Source: UMGS882 sp045598975 (lineage in GTDB: Bacteria > Bacillota > Clostridia > Oscillospirales > CAG-382). From it: a stretch of 64,000 nt of DNA. Both the position numbers and the translations under genes were made by a program. Under the pieces are notes generated by a model. The model did not search any database. It was not told the DNA's origin and saw only the letters and a program-made list of their open reading frames with translations. This document shows positions 33,036-43,400 of this stretch, in pieces (position 1 is the first letter of the stretch; every line of letters begins with the position of its first letter). The stretch is from positions 8,337-72,336 of the forward strand of contig JAZRVE010000099.1 of NCBI GenBank assembly GCA_045598975.1, written 5' to 3'.

Positions 33036-35426
33036 TCACCGCACCACGATGTTGATGAGCTTGTCCGGCACGAAGATCTCCTTGACGACGGTCTTGCCGT
33101 CGAGAAGCTTTGCGAATTTCTCGTTTTCCTTCACTAATGTGAGCGCCGCATCCTTGTCCGTTCCGGCGGGCATGACGAGCGTGCCCTTGAATTTGCCGCA
33201 GAGCTGGACGGCGACCTCGACGGTGGCGTCCACCGTCTTTGCGGGATCGAAGGACGGCCATGCGGCAAGGGAGGCAAAATCATCATGTCCGAGCACGGTG
33301 TGCCACAGCTCCTCGCAGAGGTGCGGGGCAAACGGGCAGAGCAGACGGGTGAGTATGTCCAGCTCGTCCTTTGTCAGCGTACCGGCGTCGTAGATATCGT
33401 TGAGAAGCGACATCATGGCGGCGATGGCGGTGTTGAACTTCATATCCTCGATGTCCTGCGACACCTTCTTGATGGTCTTGTGTAAGGAGGAGGTGAGAGC
33501 GGGTGTTTCGCCGGTGCCGGATACAAGCTCGGTAAGTCCCGCAAAGCGTTCGAGAAACCGCTTGCACCCGCGGACACTGCTGTCGTTCCACGGAGCGGCG
33601 GAGGCGTAATCGCCCATGAATAAGGTATAAACGCGAAGCACGTCGGCACCATATTCGTCCACGACGTCGAGCGGGTCGATGACGTTGCCTTTGGATTTGC
33701 TCATCTTTTCGCCGTCGGGCCCCAAAATGAGTCCCTGCGCGGTGCGCTTTGCATACGGCTCGGCACACGGGACGATGCCGTTGTCATATAAGAAATGGTG
33801 CCAGAAGCGCGAATAGATCATGTGGCGGGTAACGTGCTCCATGCCGCCGTTGTACCAGTCGACCGGCATCCAGTATTTGAGGTTTTCCTCCGACGCGAGC
33901 GCCTCGTCATTGTGCGGATCGACGTAGCGCAGGAAGTACCACGACGAGCCTGCCCACTGCGGCATGGTGTCGGTCTCGCGCTTGGCTTTCCCGCCGCACT
34001 TGGGACAGGTGCAGTTGACGAAGGAGTCGATCTTGGCGAGCGGGCTTTCGCCGCCTTCACCGGGCGCAAAATTTTCCATATCCGGCAGTTTCAGCGGCAG
34101 TTCCTCATACGGAACGCCCACCATGCCGCACTTGGGGCAGTGGACGATCGGGATGGGCTCGCCCCAGTAGCGCTGGCGGTTGAACGCCCAGTCCTTCATT
34201 TTGTACTGCACGCCCTTTTCCTTTAAGTAAGCGAGCATGGTGTCGATCGCCTGCTTCTTGGAGGATATACCGTCGAGGAAGCCGGAGTTGACGCATTCGC
34301 CCTCACCGGTGTAGGCTTCGACCGAGACGTCGCCGCCCTTGATGACCTCGATGATGTCGATGCCGAATTTCTTGGCAAAGGCATAGTCGCGTTCGTCGTG
34401 CGCCGGGACGGCCATAATGGCGCCCGTTCCGTAGCTCATCATGACGTAGTCGGAAATGTACAGCGGGATCTCCTTGCCGTTGGCGGGGTTGACGGCGCAA
34501 AGCCCTTCGATGCGTACGCCCGTTTTGTCCTTGACGAGCTGGGTGCGCTCGAATTCCGTCTTCTTGGCACATTCTTCCTTGTAGGCGTCAAGAGCGGCGA
34601 TGTTGGCGATGCGGTCGCGGTATTTTTCGATGAGGGGATGCTCGGGCGCGATGACCATGAAGGTGACGCCGAACATGGTGTCACAGCGGGTGGTGTAAAT
34701 GCGCAGAACGTCGTCCGTTCCGGCGATGCCGAAGTTGACAAAAGCGCCCTCCGAGCGACCGATCCAGTTTTGCTGCATGAGCTTGACGTTGGGCAGGTAA
34801 TCGACCTCTTCCAGCCCGTTCAACAGCTTGTCGGCGTATTCGGTGATGCGTAAGTACCACACGTCCTTGGATTTCTGCACGATGTCGCTGTGGCAGATGT
34901 CGCACTTGCCGCCCTGGGAGTCCTCGTTGGAAAGGACGACCTTGCAGTGCGGGCAGTAGTTGACGAGCGTGGTGGCACGGAAGACGAGCCCGGCGTCAAA
35001 CATTTTGCGGAAGATCCACTGCGTCCACTTGTAGTAGCCCTCTTCGGTGGTGTCGATGACACGCGACCAGTCGAAGGAGAACCCGACGCGCTTCAACTGT
35101 TCGGAAAAGCGCTTGATGTTGGTGTCGGTGACGGCACGCGGGTGGATACCGGTCTTGATGGCGTAGTTTTCTGTGGGAAGTCCGTAGGCGTCAAAGCCGA
35201 TGGGGAACAGCACGTTGTAGCCCTGCATCCGGCGCTTGCGGCTGATGACTTCCAGCCCCGAATACGCCTTGATGTGCCCGACGTGCATACCCGCACCGCT
35301 CGGGTAGGGAAACTCGACGAGCCCGTAGAATTTCGGCTTTGTGTGATCGTCGGAAGCCCGGAAGATCTGCTCTTTTTCCCAGGCGTCCTGCCATTTTTTC
35401 TCAATTTCTTTGCATTCGTATTTCAT
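33036..35426 (-). CDS. leuS: Leucyl-tRNA synthetase
   Basis: A 796-residue class I synthetase charging tRNA-Leu. YPSGAGMHVGH (His48-His51) is the HIGH signature and KMSKSKGNV the KMSKS loop. The zinc-binding CPHC and CDIC pairs lie in the first third and WYLRITEYADKLL leads into the CP1 editing domain, which contains the threonine-rich segment TRCDTMFGVTF. The C-terminal anticodon-binding domain is intact. GGAAAGGATAA precedes the ATG. It is the last gene of the rsfS-containing block. Confidence 0.97.
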   Translation of the reverse strand: MKYECKEIEKKWQDAWEKEQIFRASDDHTKPKFYGLVEFPYPSGAGMHVGHIKAYSGLEVISRKRRMQGYNVLFPIGFDAYGLPTENYAIKTGIHPRAVTDTNIKRFSEQLKRVGFSFDWSRVIDTTEEGYYKWTQWIFRKMFDAGLVFRATTLVNYCPHCKVVLSNEDSQGGKCDICHSDIVQKSKDVWYLRITEYADKLLNGLEEVDYLPNVKLMQQNWIGRSEGAFVNFGIAGTDDVLRIYTTRCDTMFGVTFMVIAPEHPLIEKYRDRIANIAALDAYKEECAKKTEFERTQLVKDKTGVRIEGLCAVNPANGKEIPLYISDYVMMSYGTGAIMAVPAHDERDYAFAKKFGIDIIEVIKGGDVSVEAYTGEGECVNSGFLDGISSKKQAIDTMLAYLKEKGVQYKMKDWAFNRQRYWGEPIPIVHCPKCGMVGVPYEELPLKLPDMENFAPGEGGESPLAKIDSFVNCTCPKCGGKAKRETDTMPQWAGSSWYFLRYVDPHNDEALASEENLKYWMPVDWYNGGMEHVTRHMIYSRFWHHFLYDNGIVPCAEPYAKRTAQGLILGPDGEKMSKSKGNVIDPLDVVDEYGADVLRVYTLFMGDYASAAPWNDSSVRGCKRFLERFAGLTELVSGTGETPALTSSLHKTIKKVSQDIEDMKFNTAIAAMMSLLNDIYDAGTLTKDELDILTRLLCPFAPHLCEELWHTVLGHDDFASLAAWPSFDPAKTVDATVEVAVQLCGKFKGTLVMPAGTDKDAALTLVKENEKFAKLLDGKTVVKEIFVPDKLINIVVR

Positions 35427-35461
35427 ACTGATTTATCCTTTCCCGCATGCGCGGTGTATAC

Positions 35462-35833
35462 TTATGCCTGCTTGTCATCGGGCGTGAAGGGCACTTCCTC
35501 GCATTCCGCCCAGAGCTTGTCAAGATTGTAAAACTCGCGTGACTGCGGGTTGAAGACGTGTACGATGACGCATCCGTAGTCGAGCAGTACCCAGTTGCCG
35601 AGCCCGCGTCCTTCGATGTTGGCGGGGGAAAGCCCGGATTCGGTCGAGAGCTTGTATTCCACCTCGTCCGCGAGGGCGTTGACCTGCGTGCGGCTCGTTC
35701 CGCCGGCGATGACGAAGTAATCGGCGATGACGGTCTTTTCCTCCACGCGAAGGAGCTTGATGTCAAAAGCCTTTTTGCTGTCGAGTATCTGTGCGATGCG
35801 TTCCGCGAGTGCTTTGGCGTCGATATGATCCAT
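35462..35833 (-). CDS. rsfS: Ribosome silencing factor RsfS
   Basis: A 123-residue RsfS (YbeB/Iojap) protein, which binds L14 on the large subunit and blocks subunit joining when nutrients are scarce. KKAFDIKLLRVEEKTVIADYF (in part), GTSRTQVNALADEVE and the C-terminal WVLLDYGCVIVHVFNPQSREFY segment are typical. The ATG at 35833 is preferred because AAAGGAAC lies upstream and family members start there. It sits in the common nadD-yqeK-LCP-rsfS order. Confidence 0.93.
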   Translation of the reverse strand: MDHIDAKALAERIAQILDSKKAFDIKLLRVEEKTVIADYFVIAGGTSRTQVNALADEVEYKLSTESGLSPANIEGRGLGNWVLLDYGCVIVHVFNPQSREFYNLDKLWAECEEVPFTPDDKQA

Positions 35834-35855
35834 GTTTGTTCCTTTCTGCTTGTAT

Positions 35856-37217
35856 TCAGCGCATGAAGCCGAGGTCCGGCTGGGTTTCGGTAATATCGGC
35901 GGCGGTGAGAGGGGCGGTGCTGGTGTCGCCGGCGGCGATCTCAACGGCGTAGAAATAGCGCTCGTCGAGGTCTGTCGTATACTTGTTGAGATAGGTGTTG
36001 ACGTACTGCATCATGGTCGCTTTGTCGATGGAGTAATAGGAGATGTCGTTCTTGTACTTGGCGGAGCCGGGCATGGTGAGCATGACGACCTCGTCCATTT
36101 TGACATCGAGGGCGTTTGTGACAAAGTACAGGATGTCGGAGACGGAAAGATTGGTTTCGAGATTCTTTGACAGCTCGGTCGCCATATCGTTGAGATTCAG
36201 GATGCCGTCGAGGCTGAGGACCTTTTTGATAAACGCCGTCATGAAGATTTTCTGGGCGTCGATGCGGGCGATGTCGGCGGCGGCGTAGCCGTAGCGGAAG
36301 CGGATGAAGCCCTCGGCGTCCTTGCCGTTAAGGTGCTTGTTGCCCTTCTTGATGTGGATGTGCAGGTCCTGATAGGGGTCGTCGTAGTCCATGTCCTCCT
36401 GGACGTAGACGTCGACGCCGCCGATGGCGTCCACGATGTTGACGAAGCCGTCAAGATTGAGCCGCGCGTAAAAATCGACGGGCGTGCCGAAGGAGTTGGA
36501 CAGCAGGGCACAGAGATATTTGATGGCAAAAGCGGATTTGACCTGATAGAGGATCTCCGTTTTCTTTTCGGGGGTGGAGGCGAGATAATTCTTCACGAAA
36601 GCGAGATCGACGTCGAGGAACGACTCATCGAGCAGTGCCTGAATATCGGTGTCGGTAGCGCCGGAGGACGATTTGATGATCCGGTCGAACTCCGATTCCG
36701 CGAAGCTTCCCGCGTGACCGAGCGCGGAATTGATCTTACAGCCGTAGCCGTTCGAGGCGGCGAAGTTTTTCGGAGAAAGCGAGCCGTCCTCGTCGAAATA
36801 CAGCTTGTTGCTCAAAGTAACGTAGGTGTCGCGCGGGATCTGCATGAGCGAGCAGGTCTTTTCGGCGACGTCGTACCGGGCGATCATGATGACGTCGGAT
36901 AGCCATTCCTTGCGGTCGCATCCGATGACGAGGAAGGTGTAGCAGTTGTTTTTGCGTGTCAGAAGCGGTTCCGCGGCGCTCGTTCCTTCGGGTGTCTCGG
37001 GTACGTATTCCGGGGAGACGACGTCGGGCAGGTCCTCGTTGATGGTGGGACGGTAGATGTTTTTATAGTAAACAACGGTCCCGAAGACGGCGATGAGAAG
37101 GACGCAGATGATGATGAACAGGGTGAGAAGCACCTTCTGCCAGGTGGCGAAGCCGCGTTTGCGCTGACGGTTTAGCTGGAATTCGGAAGTGGTGGAAAGA
37201 TCATTTTTGTGGGACAT
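35856..37217 (-). CDS. LytR-CpsA-Psr (LCP) family cell-wall polymer ligase
   Basis: A 453-residue membrane protein with a short cytoplasmic tail, one transmembrane helix (about 28-50) and an extracellular LCP domain. LCP enzymes transfer wall teichoic acid or polysaccharide from lipid carrier to peptidoglycan. SDVIMIARYD, LMQIPRDTYV and GGVDVYV are conserved. The catalytic-site arginines are seen in PRDTY and in EGFIRFRYG. The domain carries an insertion of about 60 residues between PRDTY and VDFYARLNLDGF, longer than usual. The first codons overlap the end of yqeK by 17 bases. Confidence 0.9.
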   Translation of the reverse strand: MSHKNDLSTTSEFQLNRQRKRGFATWQKVLLTLFIIICVLLIAVFGTVVYYKNIYRPTINEDLPDVVSPEYVPETPEGTSAAEPLLTRKNNCYTFLVIGCDRKEWLSDVIMIARYDVAEKTCSLMQIPRDTYVTLSNKLYFDEDGSLSPKNFAASNGYGCKINSALGHAGSFAESEFDRIIKSSSGATDTDIQALLDESFLDVDLAFVKNYLASTPEKKTEILYQVKSAFAIKYLCALLSNSFGTPVDFYARLNLDGFVNIVDAIGGVDVYVQEDMDYDDPYQDLHIHIKKGNKHLNGKDAEGFIRFRYGYAAADIARIDAQKIFMTAFIKKVLSLDGILNLNDMATELSKNLETNLSVSDILYFVTNALDVKMDEVVMLTMPGSAKYKNDISYYSIDKATMMQYVNTYLNKYTTDLDERYFYAVEIAAGDTSTAPLTAADITETQPDLGFMR

Positions 37218-37920
37218 TTTCAGATACCTCGTTGCTGTTTGACAGTATTTGCGAAAGAATGTTGTTGCGGGCGTTCAGCGTGGCGGGATCGATGAGACGG
37301 CGGGTATCGACAAGATGCTTTAAGGTGTCATCGAGGCTCATGAGAACGGTGCGGTTCAAAACGTTTACGTTGCCGGGAGAACCGTGCTTTAACGAGCCGT
37401 GCAGGAAATCCCGTGCGGCGCGGCAGGTCTCGTAGGTGCGTAAGGGTTCGGTGTAATCGGCGACAAACAGGATTTTGTCGAGAAGCGACATCTCTTCGCC
37501 GCCGGTCGTGTGCCGGAAGATTGCCGAGAAGACGGCATCGTTGACGGCGTATTTCTCGCGGGCAAAGTGAGCGCCGGTGAAGGCGTGCAGAACGGCGGAT
37601 GAGGTGAAAGCGTTCACGGGAACGCCGTAGTGCGCGCATAGGGTACGCTGTTCTTCATCGGTGCGCTGTTTGGTGCAGTCGTGAAGGAGTGCGGCGGCGC
37701 TGACGTCGTTTTCGGTAAAGGCGGTGTCCGTGCAGGCTTTCACGTCATGCGCGGACGTGCCGGACGCGCCGGAAGACAGGAAAAAATCCGCGATCCAAAG
37801 GGCTTCTTTTTCCACGGAATACGTGTGTTCCAGACGTTTTCCCGAAATAAGGGAGGGAAGCTCGGCGCGTATCCTGCCTATGAGAGAGGGATCGGTGGGC
37901 GTGTTCACAAAGTAGGACAT
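37201..37920 (-). CDS. yqeK: YqeK-family HD-domain Ap4A hydrolase
   Basis: A 239-residue HD-domain protein of the YqeK family, symmetrical diadenosine tetraphosphate hydrolases. The iron ligands are visible in KRLEHTYSVEKEA, AALLHDCTKQ (HD pair) and the later HAFTGAHFA and RHTTGGEEM histidines; DKILFVADYTEP is also conserved. The region LSSGASGTSAHDVKA inserts about 15 extra residues before the HD pair. It sits immediately after nadD, as in most Firmicutes. Confidence 0.92.
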   Translation of the reverse strand: MSYFVNTPTDPSLIGRIRAELPSLISGKRLEHTYSVEKEALWIADFFLSSGASGTSAHDVKACTDTAFTENDVSAAALLHDCTKQRTDEEQRTLCAHYGVPVNAFTSSAVLHAFTGAHFAREKYAVNDAVFSAIFRHTTGGEEMSLLDKILFVADYTEPLRTYETCRAARDFLHGSLKHGSPGNVNVLNRTVLMSLDDTLKHLVDTRRLIDPATLNARNNILSQILSNSNEVSENVPQK

Positions 37921-37927
37921 CCTTTCG

Positions 37928-38551
37928 TCAGTTCAGATGATATAAATGACGGCTCTTACAGTAGGCAAGCACCTTTTCGTCGAGCTGTCCGTCCGTATCG
38001 GCAAACGTCCCGCTTTCCGCAAGAGAGTCGCGTAGGGACGTGCTCGAAACGTCGAGCGGTCTTTCCGTTAAAACCGTAACGTCGGCGCCGCAGGTGTCTT
38101 TCAGAAAAGCGGCTCGTTCCCGTAACGGCGCGAGTTCGTTTTCGTGCCGTGCCATGGTGAATAAGCGGCAGCAGCGCATGAGCTCGTCCGCGTTTTTCCA
38201 CGTGTCGAAGGAAAAGAGCATATCGCTTCCCACACAGAGGGAAAGTCGACTGAGCGAAAAAACTTCGAGCAGATGCCGCACGGTGAGATAGGTATAGCTT
38301 TTCCCGCCCTGCGTGATTTCATAATCGGACACGGTGTAGTTGACGCCGTTTTGCCCGAGCGGGAGAAACGCGAGACGCGTCATGGCGAGCCTGTCCTCGG
38401 CGGACGTGTCGGATGACGCCTTGTGCGGCGGCAGGTAGGACGGCATGACGATGAGCAGATCGACGCCGGAAGCTTCGTAGAACAAAGAGGCAAGGCGCGT
38501 ATGTCCGCTGTGCGGCGGGTCGAAGGTGCCGCCGAAAAGCCCGACGGTCAT
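37928..38551 (-). CDS. nadD: Nicotinate-nucleotide adenylyltransferase
   Basis: NadD joins nicotinate mononucleotide and ATP to form deamido-NAD in the common NAD pathway. The 207-residue protein begins with GLFGGTFDPPHSGH, the nucleotidyltransferase HxGH region, and has PSYLPPHK and LCVGSDMLFSFDTWKN. The C-terminal SSTSLRDSL matches the ISST-x-IR motif, with Leu where Ile is usual. The ATG overlaps the stop of yhbY (ATGA). Confidence 0.93.
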   Translation of the reverse strand: MTVGLFGGTFDPPHSGHTRLASLFYEASGVDLLIVMPSYLPPHKASSDTSAEDRLAMTRLAFLPLGQNGVNYTVSDYEITQGGKSYTYLTVRHLLEVFSLSRLSLCVGSDMLFSFDTWKNADELMRCCRLFTMARHENELAPLRERAAFLKDTCGADVTVLTERPLDVSSTSLRDSLAESGTFADTDGQLDEKVLAYCKSRHLYHLN

Positions 38552-38877
38552 GCTTTTTTGCGGGGCGCGGCAGGCAGTTCGATCTTGCGGTTTTCCGCGT
38601 GGCTCGCCTGCTTGAAAAAGACGATGCGCCGCCCGATGATCTGCACGCTCTGACAGCCGAGCGCTTCACAGATACGCGGGGCGAGCTCCTTTGCGGAGAC
38701 GTCCGCTGTTTCGAGCAGACTGATCTTGATAAGCTCCCGTGCTTCGAGAGCGTCGCCGATCTGTTTGAGAAAGTTGTCGGAAAGCCCGTCTTTTCCGTAT
38801 TGGAAGATGGCGGGAAGGGTGTTGGCGAGACCGCGCAGATAGGCGCGTTCGCCGGAGGTAAGAGCGGTGTAGGACAT
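38548..38877 (-). CDS. yhbY: YhbY-type CRM-domain RNA-binding protein
   Basis: A 109-residue ribosome assembly factor of the CRM (YhbY) family, associated with large-subunit precursors. LTSGERAYLRGLANTL, the GxxG-like loop YGKDGLSDNF and the C-terminal CEALGCQSVQIIGRRIVFFK follow the family. The start is preceded by GGAACAG. It lies between rdgB and nadD, as commonly seen in Clostridia. Confidence 0.9.
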   Translation of the reverse strand: MSYTALTSGERAYLRGLANTLPAIFQYGKDGLSDNFLKQIGDALEARELIKISLLETADVSAKELAPRICEALGCQSVQIIGRRIVFFKQASHAENRKIELPAAPRKKA

Positions 38878-38903
38878 GGTCTGTTCCTTTCGTGTTTACC
38901 GTA

Positions 38904-39518
38904 TCAGACGGTAATAATCGGTAAAAGTTCCTTTTGAATGGCACGGATGGCGCACGAACGGTGGCTGATCTCGTTTTTTTCCGCCTCCGTCGTTTCGCCG
39001 AAGGTGCGCCCGTATCTTTCCACGAAAAACACCGGATCGTAGCCGAAGCCGCTTTCTCCGTGCCGCTCGCGGGTGATGCGTCCTTCGCAGACGCCGCGCA
39101 CGACGATCTCTTTCCCATCCGGGAAAACGAGCGCCATCGCGCAGACAAAACGCGCGGTGCGCTGATCGTCCGGCGTGTTTTTCAATTCTTCAAGCAGTTT
39201 GTCCACGTTTTCCGCGTCGGTGGCGTTGTGCCCGTTTTGCGAAGCGTAACGCGCCGAATAGATGCCGGGCGCACCGCCTAAGGCGTCGACGCACAGCCCC
39301 GAGTCGTCGGCAAGGGCGGGAAGCGAGGTCGCGCGGCAGACGGTACGCGCCTTGATGAGGGCGTTTTCTTCAAACGTTGCGCCGTTTTCCTCGATGTCTC
39401 CCGTAAAGCCGACGGAGCGCATCCCGACAAGCTCTATGCCGTCCGATGCCAGCATGATCCGGATTTCCTTGATTTTATGCGCGTTGCCCGTGGCAACGGC
39501 GATGCGAAGCTTTTTCAC
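38904..39518 (-). CDS. rdgB: XTP/dITP diphosphatase (RdgB/HAM1)
   Basis: A 204-residue house-cleaning pyrophosphatase that removes dITP, XTP and related non-canonical nucleotides. VATGNAHKIKEI at the N-terminus, FEENALIKAR, ADDSGLCVDALGGAPGIYSARY, and the C-terminal GFGYDPVFF and EKNEISHRSCAI give the complete signature set. The ATG overlaps the ftsY stop (ATGA). Confidence 0.95.
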   Translation of the reverse strand: MKKLRIAVATGNAHKIKEIRIMLASDGIELVGMRSVGFTGDIEENGATFEENALIKARTVCRATSLPALADDSGLCVDALGGAPGIYSARYASQNGHNATDAENVDKLLEELKNTPDDQRTARFVCAMALVFPDGKEIVVRGVCEGRITRERHGESGFGYDPVFFVERYGRTFGETTEAEKNEISHRSCAIRAIQKELLPIITV

Positions 39519-40441
39519 AGCGCACCGCCTTCCTTCGCGGCAAAGAGCGCGGACACGAACTGCGTGCGGTCAAACGGCTGTAAATCGTCGATCTGTTCGC
39601 CGACGCCGATGAATTTGACGGGGATGCCGAGCTCCTTGCGGACGGAAATGACGATGCCGCCCTTGGCGGTGCCGTCGAGCTTGGTGAGGACGATGCCGGT
39701 GATGGGGCAGGATTGCGTGAATTCCTTTGCCTGACTGATGGCGTTCTGCCCGGTGACGGCGTCGAGCACGAGAAGCGTTTCGCGGTCGCTGTCCGGCAGT
39801 TCCCGGTCGAGCACCCGCCCGATCTTGGAAAGCTCGTCCATGAGGTTTTTCTTGATGTGGAGCCGTCCCGCCGTGTCGACGATGAGCACGTCGATGTGGT
39901 GGCTCTTGACGTAGGACGCGGCGTCGAAAACGACGGACGCGGGGTCGGAGCCCTCGGCATGCTTGATGATCGGCACGCCTACGCGGTCAGCCCAGATCTG
40001 TAACTGATCGACGGCGGCGGCGCGGAAGGTGTCGGCGGCGGCGAGTGCGACGGTTTTGCCGCTTGCTTTGAGCTGGTTTGCTATTTTGGCGATGGAGGTC
40101 GTCTTGCCCACGCCGTTGACGCCGATGACAAGGATGACGGCGGGGGAGGTGGTAAGACGGAGCGGCTCGTTTTCGCCGATGGTCTCTTCGAGAATGGCGA
40201 TAAGCTCGTTCTTTGCCTCCTCCGGCTCGCTGATGCGCTTGTCGCGGATGGCGTCGCGAAGGCTCTCGATGACCGATTCGGTGACGGGTACGCCGACGTC
40301 GGAGGCGATGAGGATTTCTTCCAGCTCTTCGAGCATATCCTCGTCTACCTTGACGAAGCTTTTGAAGAGGGAATCGACCTGTCCGAAGACGGAATCCTTT
40401 GTTTTTTTCAGCCCGTCGAGTAATTTATCGAAAAATCCCAT
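39515..40441 (-). CDS. ftsY: Signal recognition particle receptor FtsY
   Basis: FtsY docks ribosome-SRP complexes at the membrane. This 308-residue form has a short N-terminal helix, the four-helix N domain, and a GTPase domain. GTPase elements are GVNGVGKTTSIAK (G1), DTFRAAAVDQL, VDTAGRLHIKKNLM (G3) and LTKLDGTAKGG (G4). The long acidic A domain of enterobacterial FtsY is absent, as usual in Firmicutes. GAAAGGAAAAAATC precedes the ATG. It follows smc in the same operon. Confidence 0.96.
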   Translation of the reverse strand: MGFFDKLLDGLKKTKDSVFGQVDSLFKSFVKVDEDMLEELEEILIASDVGVPVTESVIESLRDAIRDKRISEPEEAKNELIAILEETIGENEPLRLTTSPAVILVIGVNGVGKTTSIAKIANQLKASGKTVALAAADTFRAAAVDQLQIWADRVGVPIIKHAEGSDPASVVFDAASYVKSHHIDVLIVDTAGRLHIKKNLMDELSKIGRVLDRELPDSDRETLLVLDAVTGQNAISQAKEFTQSCPITGIVLTKLDGTAKGGIVISVRKELGIPVKFIGVGEQIDDLQPFDRTQFVSALFAAKEGGAL

Positions 40442-40466
40442 GATTTTTTCCTTTCTGAATTGGATA

Positions 40467-43400
40467 TCACAGCTTGACGCCGGTCTTCTTTTCGACGTCG
40501 TCGATGTTGACCTTCAAGAAGGTGGAAACACCTTTTTCCTGCATGGTGACGCCGTACATGGTGTCGGCGACCTCCATGGTACCGCGGCGGTGGGTGATGA
40601 CGATGAACTGCGTATCGGAATGCCGCTTGACGTAGGCGGCAAAACGGGCGACGTTGACGTCATCGAGCGCCGCTTCGATCTCGTCGAAGATGTAGAAGGG
40701 TGCGGGGTTGACTTCCAGAATGGCGAAATACAGCGCGATGGCGGTAAACGCCTGCTCGCCGCCGGAAAGCAGCGAGATGTTCTTGACCATCTTGCCGGGC
40801 GGCTGGACGTTGATCTCGATGCCGGATTCGAGGATGTTTTCGGGATCGGTGATGACGATGTCGGCGTGTCCGCCGCCGAATAATTCCGCGAAAACACGAC
40901 CGAAGTTTGAGTTGATGCTCGTCACGGCCTGCTCGAAGAGCTTCTTCATGTCGGATTCCAGATGCCTGATGACGTTTTCAAGGCTCTTTTTGGCGCTTTC
41001 CAGATCGTTTATCTGTCCCGTCATGAAGTCGTAGCGTTCTTTGGTCTCCTTGTATTCGTCCACGGCACCCACGTTGATGGGACCGAGAGCGCGTATCTTC
41101 GCCTTGACGGAGGTAAGCTCCGACGCCGAAGAGGAGGTGGGCTCCGGCAGATGCAGTTCAAGTGCCGCGGTGAAGGTGAGGGCGTACTCCTCGAACAGCT
41201 TGGCGTTGAGCGTATCGTATTCGGCACGGCAGCCCGCGAGCGCCGCTTCGTTTCGCGTCATGAGCTCGAAGAACACCTCTTTGTCACGCAGAAGGTCTTT
41301 TTGCTCGTCGCGTTTGCCGGTCATGTCCGATTCCGCCTGCGTGGCGTTTGCGAGATATTCGGCAAGCTCCGTCTTTTTGCTTTCCCACAGGGCGGTCGTT
41401 TCGTCGAGGGCTTTTTTGTTTTCCTCGATGTCGAACGCGATGCCGGAGAGACGGTTTTCGATGGCGGTCAGTTCTTCGCGTAAGGCTTCGAGGCGCTTTT
41501 GCGTCTCGTTTATCTTCTTTTCGGATGCCTGTACCTCGGTCTGCGCGTTTTCCGCATCCTTTTCTGCGGAAACGAGCGTCACGCGGCACTGCGTCTGCTT
41601 TTCCCTTGCTTTTTGCAGCAGTTCGTACGCCGTGTCGGCAAGAGAATTGAGCTCGGCGTGCGCGTTTTGAAGCGATTGCGCTTGGGTCTCCGCTTCCAGC
41701 AGAGCCGCGGATAAGGCGGAGAGCGCCTGCTGTTTTTTCTGCTCGTCGAATTCGTCGAGCTGTCCGTTCAGTTCTTTTATGCGCTCGGAGCAGACGTCGA
41801 TGTGCTCCTTGTGGAGCCGTGCGTCGTTCTCGCTGCGGTAGAGGGAGGCGTCGGCGCTTGCCAGATCGTTGCGGAAGCTTTCGATGAATTCTTCGCTTTC
41901 GGCGATCGCCTGCCTGTTTTCTTCGATTTTTTCGTTGAGAAGCTTTGTTTTTTTGAGAATGTCATCGATAGACGCCTGCAAGGACGCGATGTCGGCACCG
42001 CGGGAAAGGACGCCCGTCTTGAAGCCGGCGGAACCGCCGGTATACGAGCCGCCGGCGTTGACGACCTGTCCGTCGAGCGTGACGACCTTGTAGCGGAAGG
42101 AATAGGCACGCGCGATGACGGAGGCACTGTCGATGTTGTCGGCGACGATGGTGCGCCCGAGCAGATATTCGGCGATGGGACGGTATTTTTCGTCAAACGT
42201 CACAAGAGCGCTCGCGATCCCGATAAAACCGGGGTTGCGGTCGATGTGCGGCTCGGATAAAGGCCGTCCGGAGACCGACGTGAGCGGCAGGAAGGTGGCG
42301 CGTCCGGCGTTTGTCTGTTTGAGGAAGCGCATGGCGGCCTTGGCGTCGGCTTCCGTTTCGACGATGATGTGGGAGACCGAGGCGCCGAGGGCGGTCTCGA
42401 TGGCGGTGACGTATTCGCCGGCGACGGTGAGCCGCTTGGAGACGGGACCGCAGATACCGGTAAGCTCGCCCGCGTTCAGCACCGCCTTGACACTGCCCGG
42501 ATAGCCCTCCATGAGCGCTTCCATCTTGGCGAGCGTCTCCTTGCGGTGGGTGTCGGCGGCAAAAGCGGCGGCGTATTCGTTCTTTTTCTGTAAATATTCG
42601 TCACGCTCTTTTACAAGCGTTTGCCGATTGTTCTTTTCTTCTTCCAGATCGCGGTTGATCTGCTCTTTTTCCGCTTGGGCTTCCGCCTTGCGCTTCAACG
42701 CCGCCTCGTGATAGGTGTAGGTCTGCTCCAACTCCTGCGTTGCCTTCTCGATTTCGGCAGACAAGAACGCCCTTCGCTCGGTCTCGTTCTTCTCAGAGCT
42801 TTTTTCGGCAGCTTCCCGGATTTTGAGCTCGGTCACTTTTTCGTTCTGACGGCGCAGAGCGTCCGAGCTCTGCTCGATGCGCGCTTCGGCGTCACGGTAG
42901 TCGTTTTCGGCTTTCTCGACGGCGGCGTCGGCGTTTTCCGCGGCACTTTTGGCGTCGGTAAGCGCTTTTTCCTTTTGCGCGGCAAGCGCTTCGGCGTCAC
43001 GCTTTTCCTTTTCGAGCCGCACGCTTTCGGTGTCGGTCAGAAAGGCGATCTCGCCCTTTAAGGTGTTCTGCCGCTCGCTGTGGTGGGAAATGTCGTTTTC
43101 CGACAGCGAACGCAGGTTTTCGTAGTGGTTCTTTTTTTCTTCGAGCTCGGCGATCTCCGTGCGGGTACTTTCCGCTTTTTGAGCGAAAAACTGCTTTTTG
43201 TTGAACAGCCCGTCAAGCGCGGCCTCCAATAACTCTTCCTCGTGCTGTTTTTCCTCGTAGGAGGCTTTGGCGTCGCTGAATTTCTGTTCGAGCTCCGCCG
43301 CCTTGGTGTCGGACTGCGCTATTTTTTTGAGCCAGATCGAAACTTCCAGCTCTTTTTTGCGGTCGGCGAGTACGAGATATTTTTTCGCGTTTTCGGCGTC